NCBI GenBank assembly: GCA_043814035.1
Contig: JBDRKJ010000008.1
Span: forward strand, 51,783-115,782
DNA length: 64,000 nucleotides
DNA from: Peribacter sp043814035
GTDB lineage: Bacteria; Patescibacteriota; Gracilibacteria; Peribacterales; Peribacteraceae
Reading direction: 5' to 3'
In this document: piece by piece, positions 14,393 through 23,733 of the stretch
Position numbering within the stretch: the first letter of the stretch is position 1
How the letters are laid out: every line of letters begins with the position of its first letter
The notes under the pieces: model-generated
What the model saw: the letters and a program-made list of their open reading frames with translations, nothing else
Told to the model about the DNA's origin: nothing
Database searches by the model: none
Position numbers and translations under genes: made by a program

Positions 14393-15625
14393 ATGCCCAA
14401 AGAACGCATCGTCGCCAGTCTCGATATCGGAAGTGCCAAAATCCGGACGGTCGTTGCCGTGGTGGATGGTGACCAAGAGAAACTCATCCCCAATGTGATT
14501 GGCGTGGGCATCTCTCCTTCTCATGGGATGCGCAAGGGGCATGTCATTGATGTAGAAGAACTCATTCATAACATCATCTCCTCCTTAGAAGATGCGGAGC
14601 GCATGGCGGGGGTGCCCATCAACCACGTGTTCGTGGGCATGAGCGGATCGCACATCGAGTCGTTCGACAGCCGCGGCGTCATTGCCATCTCGGGATCCGA
14701 GATTACCGTGGAGGATGTGGGGCGCGTGCTCGAAGCCGCACAGGCCGTCAGCATCCCGGCCAACCGTCGCATTTTGCACATCGAACCCAAGTCGTACGCC
14801 GTCGACGAGCAGCGAGGCATCAAGAATCCGGTAGGGATGACAGGCATCCGTCTGGAGGTGGAGGCGCACATCGTCACGGGGCACATCCAGCACGTGAAGA
14901 ACATCGAGAAGTGCGTGGATCAGGCGGGGGTGGATATCGATGATATCGTTCCGGCGACGATCGCCGCACCTGAGGCGGTGCTGACCAAGCGTCAGAAAGA
15001 GCTAGGCGTCGTGGTGATCGACATCGGTGCGGGCTGTTCCAGCGTTGCGGTGTTCGAAGAGGGAACGATCCTCTACTCGACCAGTTTGCCACTCGGGGGC
15101 GAGAGCGTGACGAATGACATCGCTATCGGACTGCGCACCTCCATTGATACGGCCGAGAAGATCAAGATCGAATTCGGGTCCGTGTTGCCGCAGGAGATTG
15201 CCGAGCGCGAGATGATCGATCTCTCCTCCGTGAGCAAGATCGATACGCAGACCGTGAGCAAGCGCTACATGGCCGAGATCATGCAGGCGCGGTACTTCGA
15301 AATCTTCTCGCTCGTGAAGCAGGAGCTCACCCGCATCGGTCGCAGCGGCATGCTGCCCGCCGGTGCACTGCTCACCGGAGCTGCGGCCAAAGCGCCCGGC
15401 GTACTCGATCTCGCCCGCGATGTCCTGGGGCTGCCGGTGCAGATGGGGTTCCCCGTCGATATCGGCGGCGTCATTGAAAAGGTGGACGATCCTGCCTACG
15501 CCACTGGGCTCGGCACGCTCATCTGGGGTGTGCGCGAAGGTGAGAGTTCCCCCATGGTTGGAACAGCGCAGATGAAGCGCGCTGTGCTGCGCGTTGGTTC
15601 CTGGTTCAAAAGTCTTCTTCCCTAA
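14393..15625 (+). CDS. ftsA: Cell division protein FtsA
   Basis: 410 aa, actin-like ATPase that tethers FtsZ to the membrane. Visible: phosphate-1 loop VASLDIGSAKIRTVV, the 1C domain (residues about 85-165), connect/phosphate-2 region VVVIDIGAGCSSVAVFEEG, adenosine motif LLTGAAAKAPGVLDLA, and the C-terminal amphipathic membrane-targeting helix RAVLRVGSWFKSLLP. ATG 14393 is the natural start. ftsZ follows after 30 bp, the classical ftsAZ pair. The 270 bp upstream hold no gene; a small hairpin GTTCCACTATGGAAC lies near 14330-14344. Confidence 0.95.
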   Translation: MPKERIVASLDIGSAKIRTVVAVVDGDQEKLIPNVIGVGISPSHGMRKGHVIDVEELIHNIISSLEDAERMAGVPINHVFVGMSGSHIESFDSRGVIAISGSEITVEDVGRVLEAAQAVSIPANRRILHIEPKSYAVDEQRGIKNPVGMTGIRLEVEAHIVTGHIQHVKNIEKCVDQAGVDIDDIVPATIAAPEAVLTKRQKELGVVVIDIGAGCSSVAVFEEGTILYSTSLPLGGESVTNDIAIGLRTSIDTAEKIKIEFGSVLPQEIAEREMIDLSSVSKIDTQTVSKRYMAEIMQARYFEIFSLVKQELTRIGRSGMLPAGALLTGAAAKAPGVLDLARDVLGLPVQMGFPVDIGGVIEKVDDPAYATGLGTLIWGVREGESSPMVGTAQMKRAVLRVGSWFKSLLP

Positions 15626-15655
15626 CCTTACCCCCTACTTCTACCCCCTCGCATC

Positions 15656-16903
15656 ATGTCCGATACACTGCGTTCTCTCTTCTCCGGCTCCCGCTCTTCG
15701 AGTTCAGGCACAAGCAATGGCTCGAATGGCGATGATAGCCCCATCGTTTCGCGCGAGGTGCGACCCGATGCCACCCCCGGTGCGCGTCTTGTTGTTCTCG
15801 GAGCGGGAGGTGGTGGCTCCAATGCTGTTAAGCGCATGATCGACTGCAAGGTGCAGGGTGTGGAATTCATTGCGGTGAATACTGATATGCAGGCGCTCTA
15901 CCACAATCCGGCACCCCGCAAGATTACGATCGGACGTGGGACCACGCGTGGGCTGGGAGCAGGAGCGAACCCCGAGGTCGGTAAGAAGGCGGCAGAAGAG
16001 AGCAGCGCCGAGATTCAGGCGGCGCTCGAAGGTACGGATATGCTCTTTCTCACGGCGGGTCTGGGAGGTGGAACAGGAGGCGGCAGTTTGGGTGTGATGG
16101 CCGAGATTGCTCGTAGCTTGGGAATTCTTACGATTGCGGTGGTTACCAAGCCGTTTAGCTTTGAAGGGCTCAAGCGAAAGCAGCAGGCCGACGATGCTAT
16201 CGCCAATCTGAAGGGCAAGGTCGACACGCTCATCACGATTCCGAACGACAAGATCCTCTCGCTTATCGACAAGACCACACCGCTTACGGATGCGTTCCAG
16301 GTGGTCGATGAAGTGCTTCAGCACGCGATTGAGGGCATTTCGAACCTCATCACCGAACACGGTCTCATCAACGTCGACTTCGCCGACGTGAAGTCGATCA
16401 TGCAGGATGCCGGTACGGCACTCATGGGCATCGGTTACGGTACGGGCGACAGTCGTGCAGCCGAAGCAGCCCGCGCGGCCATCGACAGCCCGCTCCTCGA
16501 TCTCTCGATCTCGGGTGCGAAGGGTGTGCTCTTCAATATCACCGGTGGCACCGATCTGAGTATGTTCGAGGTTGACGAAGCAGCGCGCATCATCACCGAG
16601 GCGGCGGATCCTGAGGCAAATATCATCTTTGGCGCTGTGATCGACGAGAAATTCACGGGCGAAGTCAAAGTGACCGTGATCGCCACAGGCTTCGAAGAAG
16701 CGCATCTTGAGGGCCTGCCGACTATCGGCGCGGCTCGCACGCTCAAGACGGGTGTGCACACGCTTTCCCGTTTCTCTGATGAAGAGAGGACAGAAAAGCC
16801 AGCCAAGCCTTCGTTCCTCGAGTCGGCCAAGCCCAGCGCACTGGGGATTTCAGAAGAGGAGCTCGAGGTGCCTGCGTTTATGCGAAAGCCTATTAGCAAG
16901 TAA
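15656..16903 (+). CDS. ftsZ: Cell division protein FtsZ
   Basis: 415 aa tubulin-like GTPase forming the division ring. A Ser/Gly-rich N-terminal extension (about 1-40) precedes VVLGAGGGGSNAVKRM. The tubulin signature GGGTGGGS appears in FLTAGLGGGTGGGSLG, and the T7 synergy loop in VDFADVKSIMQDAGTALMG. The short linker ends in the conserved C-terminal peptide ELEVPAFMRKPISK, which binds FtsA. A rho-independent terminator follows. Confidence 0.97.
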   Translation: MSDTLRSLFSGSRSSSSGTSNGSNGDDSPIVSREVRPDATPGARLVVLGAGGGGSNAVKRMIDCKVQGVEFIAVNTDMQALYHNPAPRKITIGRGTTRGLGAGANPEVGKKAAEESSAEIQAALEGTDMLFLTAGLGGGTGGGSLGVMAEIARSLGILTIAVVTKPFSFEGLKRKQQADDAIANLKGKVDTLITIPNDKILSLIDKTTPLTDAFQVVDEVLQHAIEGISNLITEHGLINVDFADVKSIMQDAGTALMGIGYGTGDSRAAEAARAAIDSPLLDLSISGAKGVLFNITGGTDLSMFEVDEAARIITEAADPEANIIFGAVIDEKFTGEVKVTVIATGFEEAHLEGLPTIGAARTLKTGVHTLSRFSDEERTEKPAKPSFLESAKPSALGISEEELEVPAFMRKPISK

Positions 16904-16929
16904 TCGACGCTCACCAGGAAAGCGAAGAG

Positions 16930-16951
16930 AGCGGGGTTCCCCCGCTTTTTT
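16930..16951 (+). terminator. ftsZ terminator
   Basis: AGCGGGG (16930-16936), loop TTC, CCCCGCT (16940-16946) and a run of T ending at 16951. A perfect 7-bp GC-rich stem. Confidence 0.9.
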
Positions 16952-16959
16952 CGTATGTC

Positions 16960-17397
16960 TCACGTGTGCGTTCCCGTTGAGCCGAATCCTCCGCGTGTTT
17001 CCGCTCCATGGCCGTCCACCTCGCTCCACTCGGCACGTTCCACTTTAACGAACATGCCCTGCGCGATACGTTCGCCGCGCTCCACGGTGACGGGAGCATC
17101 CGAAATGTTCTGCACCTGCACTTTGATTTCATCCTCCGGGCCGTGATAGTCGCAGTCGATCACACCGATCGAGTGGGGACAGACGAGGGCTTTTTTACGA
17201 GGGAGCGAAGAGCGCGGAAGGATCAGGAGGGCGTAGCCCTCGGGTACCTTCACGATGACATTGCCGGGCACGAGTGCGATTTTGTCAGGGTCAATGGTCG
17301 TCGTCTCGCGTGTAATGAGATCGAAGCCCACCGCTCCCGCTGATTCGTAGCGGGGAATTGGGAGAGAGGTATCGACACGTTGAAGAGAAACCTGCAT
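16960..17397 (-). CDS. dut: dUTP diphosphatase
   Basis: 145 aa, the standard length of trimeric dUTPase; hydrolyses dUTP to dUMP and PPi, keeping uracil out of DNA. Five family motifs are visible: SAGAVGFDLI (motif 1), LPRSSLPRKKALV (motif 2), SIGVIDCDYHGPEDEIKVQVQN (motif 3 with catalytic Asp), RGERIAQGMFVKV (motif 4) and the C-terminal RGGFGSTGTH (motif 5). Convergent with ftsZ. Confidence 0.95.
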   Translation of the reverse strand: MQVSLQRVDTSLPIPRYESAGAVGFDLITRETTTIDPDKIALVPGNVIVKVPEGYALLILPRSSLPRKKALVCPHSIGVIDCDYHGPEDEIKVQVQNISDAPVTVERGERIAQGMFVKVERAEWSEVDGHGAETRGGFGSTGTHT

Positions 17398-17415
17398 GGC
17401 CTAAGAATGCGCGCA

Positions 17416-20400
17416 TTAGGGAGCGGTCGCAAGGCTCGTCTGCCTTCCATTTTCCGCTCCGGTAATCGAGTGATAGCGTTGTGTGAAGGACTCAAGGTTT
17501 AGAGCACCATCTGCACCTTCTTTCGTTCCGCTGTCGAGGAATCCTCCGGTTCCGAAGTCTTTGCTACTCATCGAGATGAGCAGATTTCTCAGAACACCGG
17601 GATTGGACCGAATCTTCTGTGAGATTGCCTTCATAAATTGTTCCGTAATGGCGAAGCTGCCCACTCCGGGGCAGATGATTTTTTGCTTTTCCGAGCTCGT
17701 GCCTTCCCGGTCACGCCTTTCGCTGGCGATGAAATCGGACATGCTGATTTCTGTTTTGTCGTCGACTCTTACCTTGAAATCTTGCATGCCCAGCCCTTGG
17801 ATGAGCTCCCCGATGAAATCCCGCGTGCGGGTGCGATAGTCGGAAGTCCGTACGGCAGGGTTGCTGACCGTTCCTTCATTGAGTTGATTCTCGGTGAGGG
17901 AGGGCATACCGCGTGTCACCTCCGTAGCGCGCATCATCTGATTGTCGAAGTAGAGGTATGCGGTGATAGATTGAGTGATATCTTCGATGTCGGTAGTACG
18001 GAAGATGGGGGCACCAGTTTCCTGTGCCATACGTGCGAGATAGGCGTACATTTTGAACTTTTCATTAAAGCCCATGTAGCTGTTCTTGCATCCCTCAACT
18101 GTCACCTTTTTGCGGTCGCCGCTCACGACACCGAGGAGGTTACGCATCTTGAGCCAATCGATCTCGGTGGCGAAGTACGGTGCGTCCTCATGATCCAAGC
18201 CCTCCGCCACGCGGTCCATAGCCTTGGACATACGCTCGCGTGCTTTCGCATCCCGCAGCAGGACCAAGCGCAGGAACATGGTAGTCTTGATACCTGGTAA
18301 AAAGGTGGGTTTGCCGCTGCTGGAGTCGACCTCGGTGATCCTCTGGGCAATTTTTCGAATATCCGACAGCGAGTTGTGACGCTGATAGAAGTAATCGAGG
18401 AATGGGAATTTCATGAGGAGTTCACCGCTTTCTCCGGCCAGCGCACGCAGCCGTTCCAGAGGCATGAGCCCTGAGGCGATTCCTCGAACGAGATAGTAGG
18501 TCTTCTGTTCCATACTCATTTTTCCATTGCGCATGGCGTAGTGGAGGAGCTCTTCGTAGTGATGGGGGTTTACTTCCTCAGGGAACGGTTTACGGGGTCT
18601 AGCCTTGGTACATTCCTCGTACTTTTGCAGAATCGTCGCGAGTTCGTGAGCCGCCTGGCCTGCGATGTTGCTGAAGTTATCCGCTTCGTGCGAGTATTCC
18701 TTTTTGTGCTTGTCGTAGTTGCTGCTATTGCTTGTCACCCACTCGTTGAACTTGTCTTTGTCTCGCCAGATGTCTGAGATGAGCTTATGCAGCCACTTAT
18801 CGCGCAGCACCTCGCTGCGTTTGCAGGGGCCGAAGGGCATTTGATACTTCGATTTTTCGTTGAGGGCCTTCCAAACACGTTCATCGTTCCAGTCCATACG
18901 GCCCTTCTCGACGAGGAGCCCGATGCTTGCTTTTAATTGATCGAGGGTCGGTGTCGAATCGATGAGATTTAAGAGCTCCTCGGCATCTAGGTTTTTGAAG
19001 GAGTCTTCCCACTTCTTCACACGGTCGAGTTCGAGCTGGTTCTTACGTCGCTCGTTGTAGTGATGCAGACGTTCTGTGTACTTACCGAGGATGGGAATGA
19101 GGGTATTTGTGCCGGGGATTTTGCTGGGGAGGTTCTTCGTGAGTCCAGCTTTGGTCTCTGCGGTTTTTCGGTCCTGAATGGATGTCCAGATTCCGACCAC
19201 GTCTTCTGCGATTTCCTTGTAGATGCGCATGATATCCAAGATGCAGAGCCACTGAACACCGAGCTTCTGTGAGATGGTGCCTTTCTTCGATTGCGGAACG
19301 TCAGAGATATCGGAAATTTTGTGGTCGATATCCTGTATTTGTTTGTGAATTTTGGCGACATGCGACTTAAAATTCGTAACGGTCTCGCGGTAGACGGGGT
19401 TCGTTGCGGGATCGATGCGGTTGCCATCACGTGTTTTGCCGTCTTGGTAGATAGTTTGCAGTTGTGCCAGGATATCCTTGAGTCCTCCGTCACTTCCGGT
19501 GCCAATGATCTGTGCGACCTGTGCGGCAACTTGCGGCAGGTAGTTGATGCCTGCAGCTTTCTTGCTTCCTACAGCCTCCCCGAAGGTTCTGATGCTGTTG
19601 ACCATACTATCGATTTCCTCCAAATCTTCATGAGCGCTGTAGCTCGTGGAGTCTGGAGGAGCTTCTGCCATAGTGTCGTTGTCGATCATCGGAGGTTGAT
19701 CCTCCGTTACGTGGAGTGTGAATTCCGGTGTGACCATGTGCGGCGACTGCGATCGCAGCGATTCGAAGATCTTGCGATCTTCCTGTCCGGCTGCTGCCAA
19801 TGCTCCGCTGACGGCGGCTTCATTGAGAAGCAAACGACGATAGTGCGCGTCGGCTCGTGCCTGAAGAAGCTCTTCGGGCATGGCAGGATTTAAGCGACGG
19901 TACTCCGCACGGACTTCTTCTCGCGTGGGTACACCCCAGCGCTCTCCCTGCTGTTCGAGGAGTGCCCAGTTCTCAGTGGTCAGTTCACCGAAACTCGATT
20001 CCAAGAGCTCCGGAAGCAGGTGACTTTGCTCTGAGAGAATATCGAAGAGAGCGTGTGCTTTCTCATGATGAACAAGCCTCGCAATATCTGCAGAACTGAG
20101 ATCCGGTGTTCGACGGATCCAGATCTTTCCTTCGCGATAACACGCACGAGAAGTCTTTAGATGGAATTTTTTCAGGTACTCTTGGTCACTGAGAAAGACG
20201 ACGATTTCGTTCCCTTCGGGCGGAATCTCGCCGCTTGTCTGGCGCTCCAGTGTCCGCACGAGTTCCAGCGCTGTACGCCAGTGCTCGATCTGTGTTCCTG
20301 TGCGCGTCGCCATGTCACGCCTCTGTGCTTCAGGAATTTTTTCGTTGCCGAGGAGCGTGAGCTGACGCTCGATGTACTGCGCGTATTCCTGCAGTTGCGA

Positions 20401-22017
20401 TACAATCTCGAATTCCTTGCAGATGGGATGAGTGAGCGATGCGGTGAGGCTGGTTTTCAGCTGTTTGATTTCACGTTTCCGCTCTGCTGCCCAGGCTGCC
20501 ACACCGGCCTTGTCGAGTTCGCCGGATACAGTTTCTGCGATACGGCTTCCTTCTCGCTGTGCGTTCACAAATGTCACTTCGCCCCGTTCGAGCAGAGTCC
20601 GTAAGACGTATTCCTCCCTGGTCATTTCCTCCTCGCCAAAGGCAGCGACGACTTCTGGATTAAGACGTCCATTCTTCATGCGCAGTAGATTCTGGAATTG
20701 CAGAACCGTACTGCGTGTTTCTTCGCTGAGATCGGGATCCGTCAGTACTCCATCAATCAGATGGAGGCAGCGGTTTGCCCACTGTTCCCGCTCCTTCAAT
20801 TCCTGCGTCTCTTCCTGGGTGCCTTCACTTTCCCGTTTCTGCATGAGCACATCAGCATCATGTTGGATGGAGGAGAGTGTGCTGACGGCCCGTTCCCGTT
20901 GGCGAATGTATTCGCGCAGTTGCCCCGGGAATTCCGGATCATCAAGGTTTTCGGGGAGGGGGAGTGTTCTCTTAGAGTCGAGTGCTGCATTCACTTTCTT
21001 CAGACGCTCCACAAGTTCGCGCTCCCGCTTGAAGAAACTGTCTTCCGGAACGCCGTGTACCTGTGAGCGGATGCGGCCTGCATGCTCTTCTAGGCGAGAT
21101 ACGGTCTCATCAACCCCTTGCCGAACCTGGAGTGAAAGCAGCTTTGCGAGTTTCTGCGTTTCCTCCTTCAGGCCGCGAAGGTAGGCCTTTCTCCGCTCCT
21201 CATCATGCTCCGGTTTCGCTCCACTTTCTCCCCAGAATCGTACGCCGAAGTCTTCGGTAATACGCAGGGCTTCACTGGCGTTATCGAGGGTCATGCGCAG
21301 TTCCCTGATCTGATCCATCGTCATCGGTCGCTTCTTTGAGACGGCGTTGACCGCCTCGCGGAGCGTCACCGTTCCCATGGCAATTTTTGCGGCGAGCGCC
21401 ATGCCATCAGGCCCCGCTCTCTGCATGAGAAATGGGCGCGAAGCTTCGATAATGCGTTGCTGTTCTGTGTATGTATCGAGACGATGGCAGAGGCCATAGC
21501 TCAAGGCTGCTGTGACTTGCGAGTTGCTCTCGATGAGCGCCCGGACGAAGTCGCGCTTTACCGCTGTGGGTAATCCCTTGTTTCGGTCATAGTCGAGAAT
21601 CTTCTCGAGGAGGACTTGAGGTGCATCTTTGGCGTGCAGAGGAATTTCCCCTTCAAGTGTTCGCAATAGGCCTGTGCGATCTGCCACTTCGTACACGTTG
21701 GCCTGCTCGAGTGTTTCCTCGCGATCGAAGAGACTTGCAAATGTCTCAGGGTGTTCAAGGTGCTGTTTCATTTCCTCCATGATCTGCTGTGCGTCGAGAT
21801 TATGAAGAAGGTCTTGAATCTCAATGTGTGATTGTCGCGTACCCTCCTCGATAGGAGAGCGCCTATCTTCCTGTGGAACGTTTCGCTCGCCTTGTTCGCG
21901 CTGCTCCGGATCATTCTGTGGATCGTTCGGATCTGTATTTGCGAACAAAAGTTCGCGCTGCTCCCGGAGGGGAGAGCGGCTGAGGGCAAAGCGTACGAGA
22001 GCGTAGAGGCTCAGCAT
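17416..22017 (-). CDS. Very large (1533 aa) protein with an HEXXH metallopeptidase-like motif
   Basis: Unrecognised as a family. After a short hydrophobic start (MLSLYALVRFALS) comes a Glu/Gln/Arg-rich, helical, probably coiled-coil region (about residues 30-600), then VHHEKAHALFDILSEQ near residue 650, an HEXXH zinc-binding motif, with ELTTENWALLEQ downstream as a candidate third ligand. An acidic linker (about 750-800) leads into a long, mostly helical C-terminal part with no membrane segments. The gene starts 2 bp after the preceding membrane-protein gene, so the two are co-translated. Similar in size and style to the 1575-aa protein at 49479 but without obvious common motifs. Confidence 0.75.
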   Translation of the reverse strand: MLSLYALVRFALSRSPLREQRELLFANTDPNDPQNDPEQREQGERNVPQEDRRSPIEEGTRQSHIEIQDLLHNLDAQQIMEEMKQHLEHPETFASLFDREETLEQANVYEVADRTGLLRTLEGEIPLHAKDAPQVLLEKILDYDRNKGLPTAVKRDFVRALIESNSQVTAALSYGLCHRLDTYTEQQRIIEASRPFLMQRAGPDGMALAAKIAMGTVTLREAVNAVSKKRPMTMDQIRELRMTLDNASEALRITEDFGVRFWGESGAKPEHDEERRKAYLRGLKEETQKLAKLLSLQVRQGVDETVSRLEEHAGRIRSQVHGVPEDSFFKRERELVERLKKVNAALDSKRTLPLPENLDDPEFPGQLREYIRQRERAVSTLSSIQHDADVLMQKRESEGTQEETQELKEREQWANRCLHLIDGVLTDPDLSEETRSTVLQFQNLLRMKNGRLNPEVVAAFGEEEMTREEYVLRTLLERGEVTFVNAQREGSRIAETVSGELDKAGVAAWAAERKREIKQLKTSLTASLTHPICKEFEIVSQLQEYAQYIERQLTLLGNEKIPEAQRRDMATRTGTQIEHWRTALELVRTLERQTSGEIPPEGNEIVVFLSDQEYLKKFHLKTSRACYREGKIWIRRTPDLSSADIARLVHHEKAHALFDILSEQSHLLPELLESSFGELTTENWALLEQQGERWGVPTREEVRAEYRRLNPAMPEELLQARADAHYRRLLLNEAAVSGALAAAGQEDRKIFESLRSQSPHMVTPEFTLHVTEDQPPMIDNDTMAEAPPDSTSYSAHEDLEEIDSMVNSIRTFGEAVGSKKAAGINYLPQVAAQVAQIIGTGSDGGLKDILAQLQTIYQDGKTRDGNRIDPATNPVYRETVTNFKSHVAKIHKQIQDIDHKISDISDVPQSKKGTISQKLGVQWLCILDIMRIYKEIAEDVVGIWTSIQDRKTAETKAGLTKNLPSKIPGTNTLIPILGKYTERLHHYNERRKNQLELDRVKKWEDSFKNLDAEELLNLIDSTPTLDQLKASIGLLVEKGRMDWNDERVWKALNEKSKYQMPFGPCKRSEVLRDKWLHKLISDIWRDKDKFNEWVTSNSSNYDKHKKEYSHEADNFSNIAGQAAHELATILQKYEECTKARPRKPFPEEVNPHHYEELLHYAMRNGKMSMEQKTYYLVRGIASGLMPLERLRALAGESGELLMKFPFLDYFYQRHNSLSDIRKIAQRITEVDSSSGKPTFLPGIKTTMFLRLVLLRDAKARERMSKAMDRVAEGLDHEDAPYFATEIDWLKMRNLLGVVSGDRKKVTVEGCKNSYMGFNEKFKMYAYLARMAQETGAPIFRTTDIEDITQSITAYLYFDNQMMRATEVTRGMPSLTENQLNEGTVSNPAVRTSDYRTRTRDFIGELIQGLGMQDFKVRVDDKTEISMSDFIASERRDREGTSSEKQKIICPGVGSFAITEQFMKAISQKIRSNPGVLRNLLISMSSKDFGTGGFLDSGTKEGADGALNLESFTQRYHSITGAENGRQTSLATAP

Positions 22018-22018
22018 G

Positions 22019-22486
22019 TTAAAGTTTACAGATACGAATTATGTAGTCAAGTATACTTTCACGTCTATCAACAATCGGCGGGATGAACTGTGCGAGAGCT
22101 TCGGCAATTTCGATGGGGGTACGATCTCCTGTCTGGACGATCAGGTTTCCGCCCAGTCGCTTGCGGTCGATGTGCAGCTCTACGTAACCCGATCCCTGAA
22201 GCATCCAGAATGCTGTGAGGTCTCCCCAGGGAATCAACTCTTTATCCCACTGAAGCCCCTGCGTCGTGATTTGTACGGTGTGTTTGATGGGGGGTTTGCT
22301 GTGGATGAGGCCGTATACCACGATGATCAGTACAATGACGACGGCAAACGTCCACACCTGCGTGTAGAGCGCGTAGGCGAGAAACAGGAGTGCGATGCAG
22401 CCTGCGAGCAGATACCAGCGTGTTCCCCGCGTGTGTGGGGGTCTCTCAGAAGCACTCCATTCGAGAATGATATGTGTGTCAGTCAT
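22019..22486 (-). CDS. Two-TM membrane protein with PH-like C-terminal domain
   Basis: 155 aa. Two adjacent membrane helices (about residues 24-42 and 45-62) are followed by a soluble part HTVQITTQGLQWDKELIPWGDLTAFWML...YVELHIDRKRLGGNLIVQTGD with the strand pattern of bacterial PH-like (DUF5673/YcxB-type) domains. Function unknown. Its stop overlaps the start region of the 1533-aa gene (TAACATG), giving an operon of two. TAGAAT on the minus strand at 22508-22513 may be the promoter, about 20 nt from the start. Confidence 0.65.
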   Translation of the reverse strand: MTDTHIILEWSASERPPHTRGTRWYLLAGCIALLFLAYALYTQVWTFAVVIVLIIVVYGLIHSKPPIKHTVQITTQGLQWDKELIPWGDLTAFWMLQGSGYVELHIDRKRLGGNLIVQTGDRTPIEIAEALAQFIPPIVDRRESILDYIIRICKL

Positions 22487-22617
22487 AGATGTGTATGAAT
22501 CCCTCTATTCTAGCGGAAAAACGGCATTTTGCCCACGTTGCAGAGTTGCAGATTCCACAAACTGTTGTTTACATTCTGAATGTAGATTCATGGCTTACCG
22601 AAGCTGTTTTTCCGTGC

Positions 22618-23387
22618 TCAATACTGACTGAGCTCGAGGAGGAGTGCGGTGAAGATTCTGCGTAAGTGCGCGATGTTCGTTTCATGTCTGAGAAGGCCCC
22701 TGTTTACCTCTACAAACAGCGCTGCTTGTTGATGCTTTAAGTGCGGAGCCAGACGTTTTGCTGCACCTGTGTGAGAAAAAGGTTCACGGGGAACGACAAG
22801 GCCATCATGCTGAACGCCATTGAGATTCAGCGACGTGAGTTTTGGTCCCAGAAAAGAAACGACATGCTCCATCATTCCGGGGGGTGCTGTCACCACGGGA
22901 TCTGGTTGGCCGTTCTTTCCATCACCGACATTGATGAGGGGGGGCGCGTGATATCCGACGATGCAAAATTTCTTTCTACCGCGAACATGGTGTGGCACTG
23001 CATGACGATGCGGTGTTTTCTGGAGCGAATGTGTTCCGTGATTGCACGGTTATGGGCTGCGTGCCGCTCAGCGAGCGATTGCACTGCATGCTCAGGGGGT
23101 GGTTCATCGTAGAGAGGTTGGCCCCATTGGTTGAGTACTGTCTTCGTCCAACCGCTCTGAGCATCGCCGTCAGAAGGATCTCTATTCGTATCGACCAGTT
23201 TTCTCCACGACGGATTGCAGATGATGTCACCGACGGGGAGGTTCCCGAAAATTTTCCTCGACCCTGTATCCCGATGTTCTGCGATCATGTTGGGAGTGAT
23301 GCTCTGCGATACGTAGGGTTTCACTTCTGGTGGAATGTGCGCCCCGGCATGTGGAAGATCGAGGAGAACGCGGTGTAAGTGTTGCAT
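22618..23387 (-). pseudogene. N-formylglutamate amidohydrolase-family gene, frameshifted
   Basis: The upstream frame (from ATG 23387) carries LLDLPHAGAHIPPEVKPY, DTGSRKIF, VDTNRDPSDGDAQ and MQCHTM, the typical zinc-hydrolase blocks of the N-formylglutamate amidohydrolase family. It then goes out of register near 22965-22980, and the continuation PPLINVGDGKNGQPDPVV...VEVNRGLL lies in another frame ending at 22618. One base gained or lost around the run GAAATTTTG would restore a 255-260 aa protein. Either a recent pseudogene, an assembly error, or less likely a programmed shift. Confidence 0.75.
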
Positions 23388-23733
23388 GGTTAGAGGCGAA
23401 AAATGGCTTGCGCTTGCCGCTTCGTAGCGAAACCGACAGGGTGGATTCTAGTAGTTTTTCCTTTATTTGGGAAAGATTTTTTTCTGATATCTATTTCGGT
23501 TCCTCACATGATCTTTGCCACCTTTGTAGGCGACAAAGGTGGTGCCAAAACGCCGGCGCACCGACGCCCCTCCACCCGGCTCTGTGCCTCCTCCTCGGAT
23601 CCTCCAGGGCTTCGGATCCGACTCGTCGGCCGTCCCCGCACGCGCTTGCGCGCTGCGGGGCAGATCCTTCCTCTCCACCCCCCGCGGTGCGCCCCGCCCG
23701 TGGATATGTTGAGCAGATTGAGATTTCTTTCAA
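23388..23733. repeat. Gene-free block dense in palindromes
   Basis: No gene found. It holds a perfect hairpin CCACCTTTGT-AGGCG-ACAAAGGTGG (23518-23542), a stem CCCCGCA-CGCGC / GCGCG-C-TGCGGGG (23634-23660), and CGGATCC repeats near 23597-23620. The core of the first hairpin resembles CTTTGTCGCGACAAAG found after eno (37854-37869). The block separates the frameshifted hydrolase from an AT-rich gene beside tRNA-Val. Confidence 0.6.

Noticed and set aside
15704..16759. A 351-aa open frame antisense to ftsZ.
   Set aside because: It lies entirely within ftsZ, is His/Arg-rich as expected for an antisense shadow, and has no family features.
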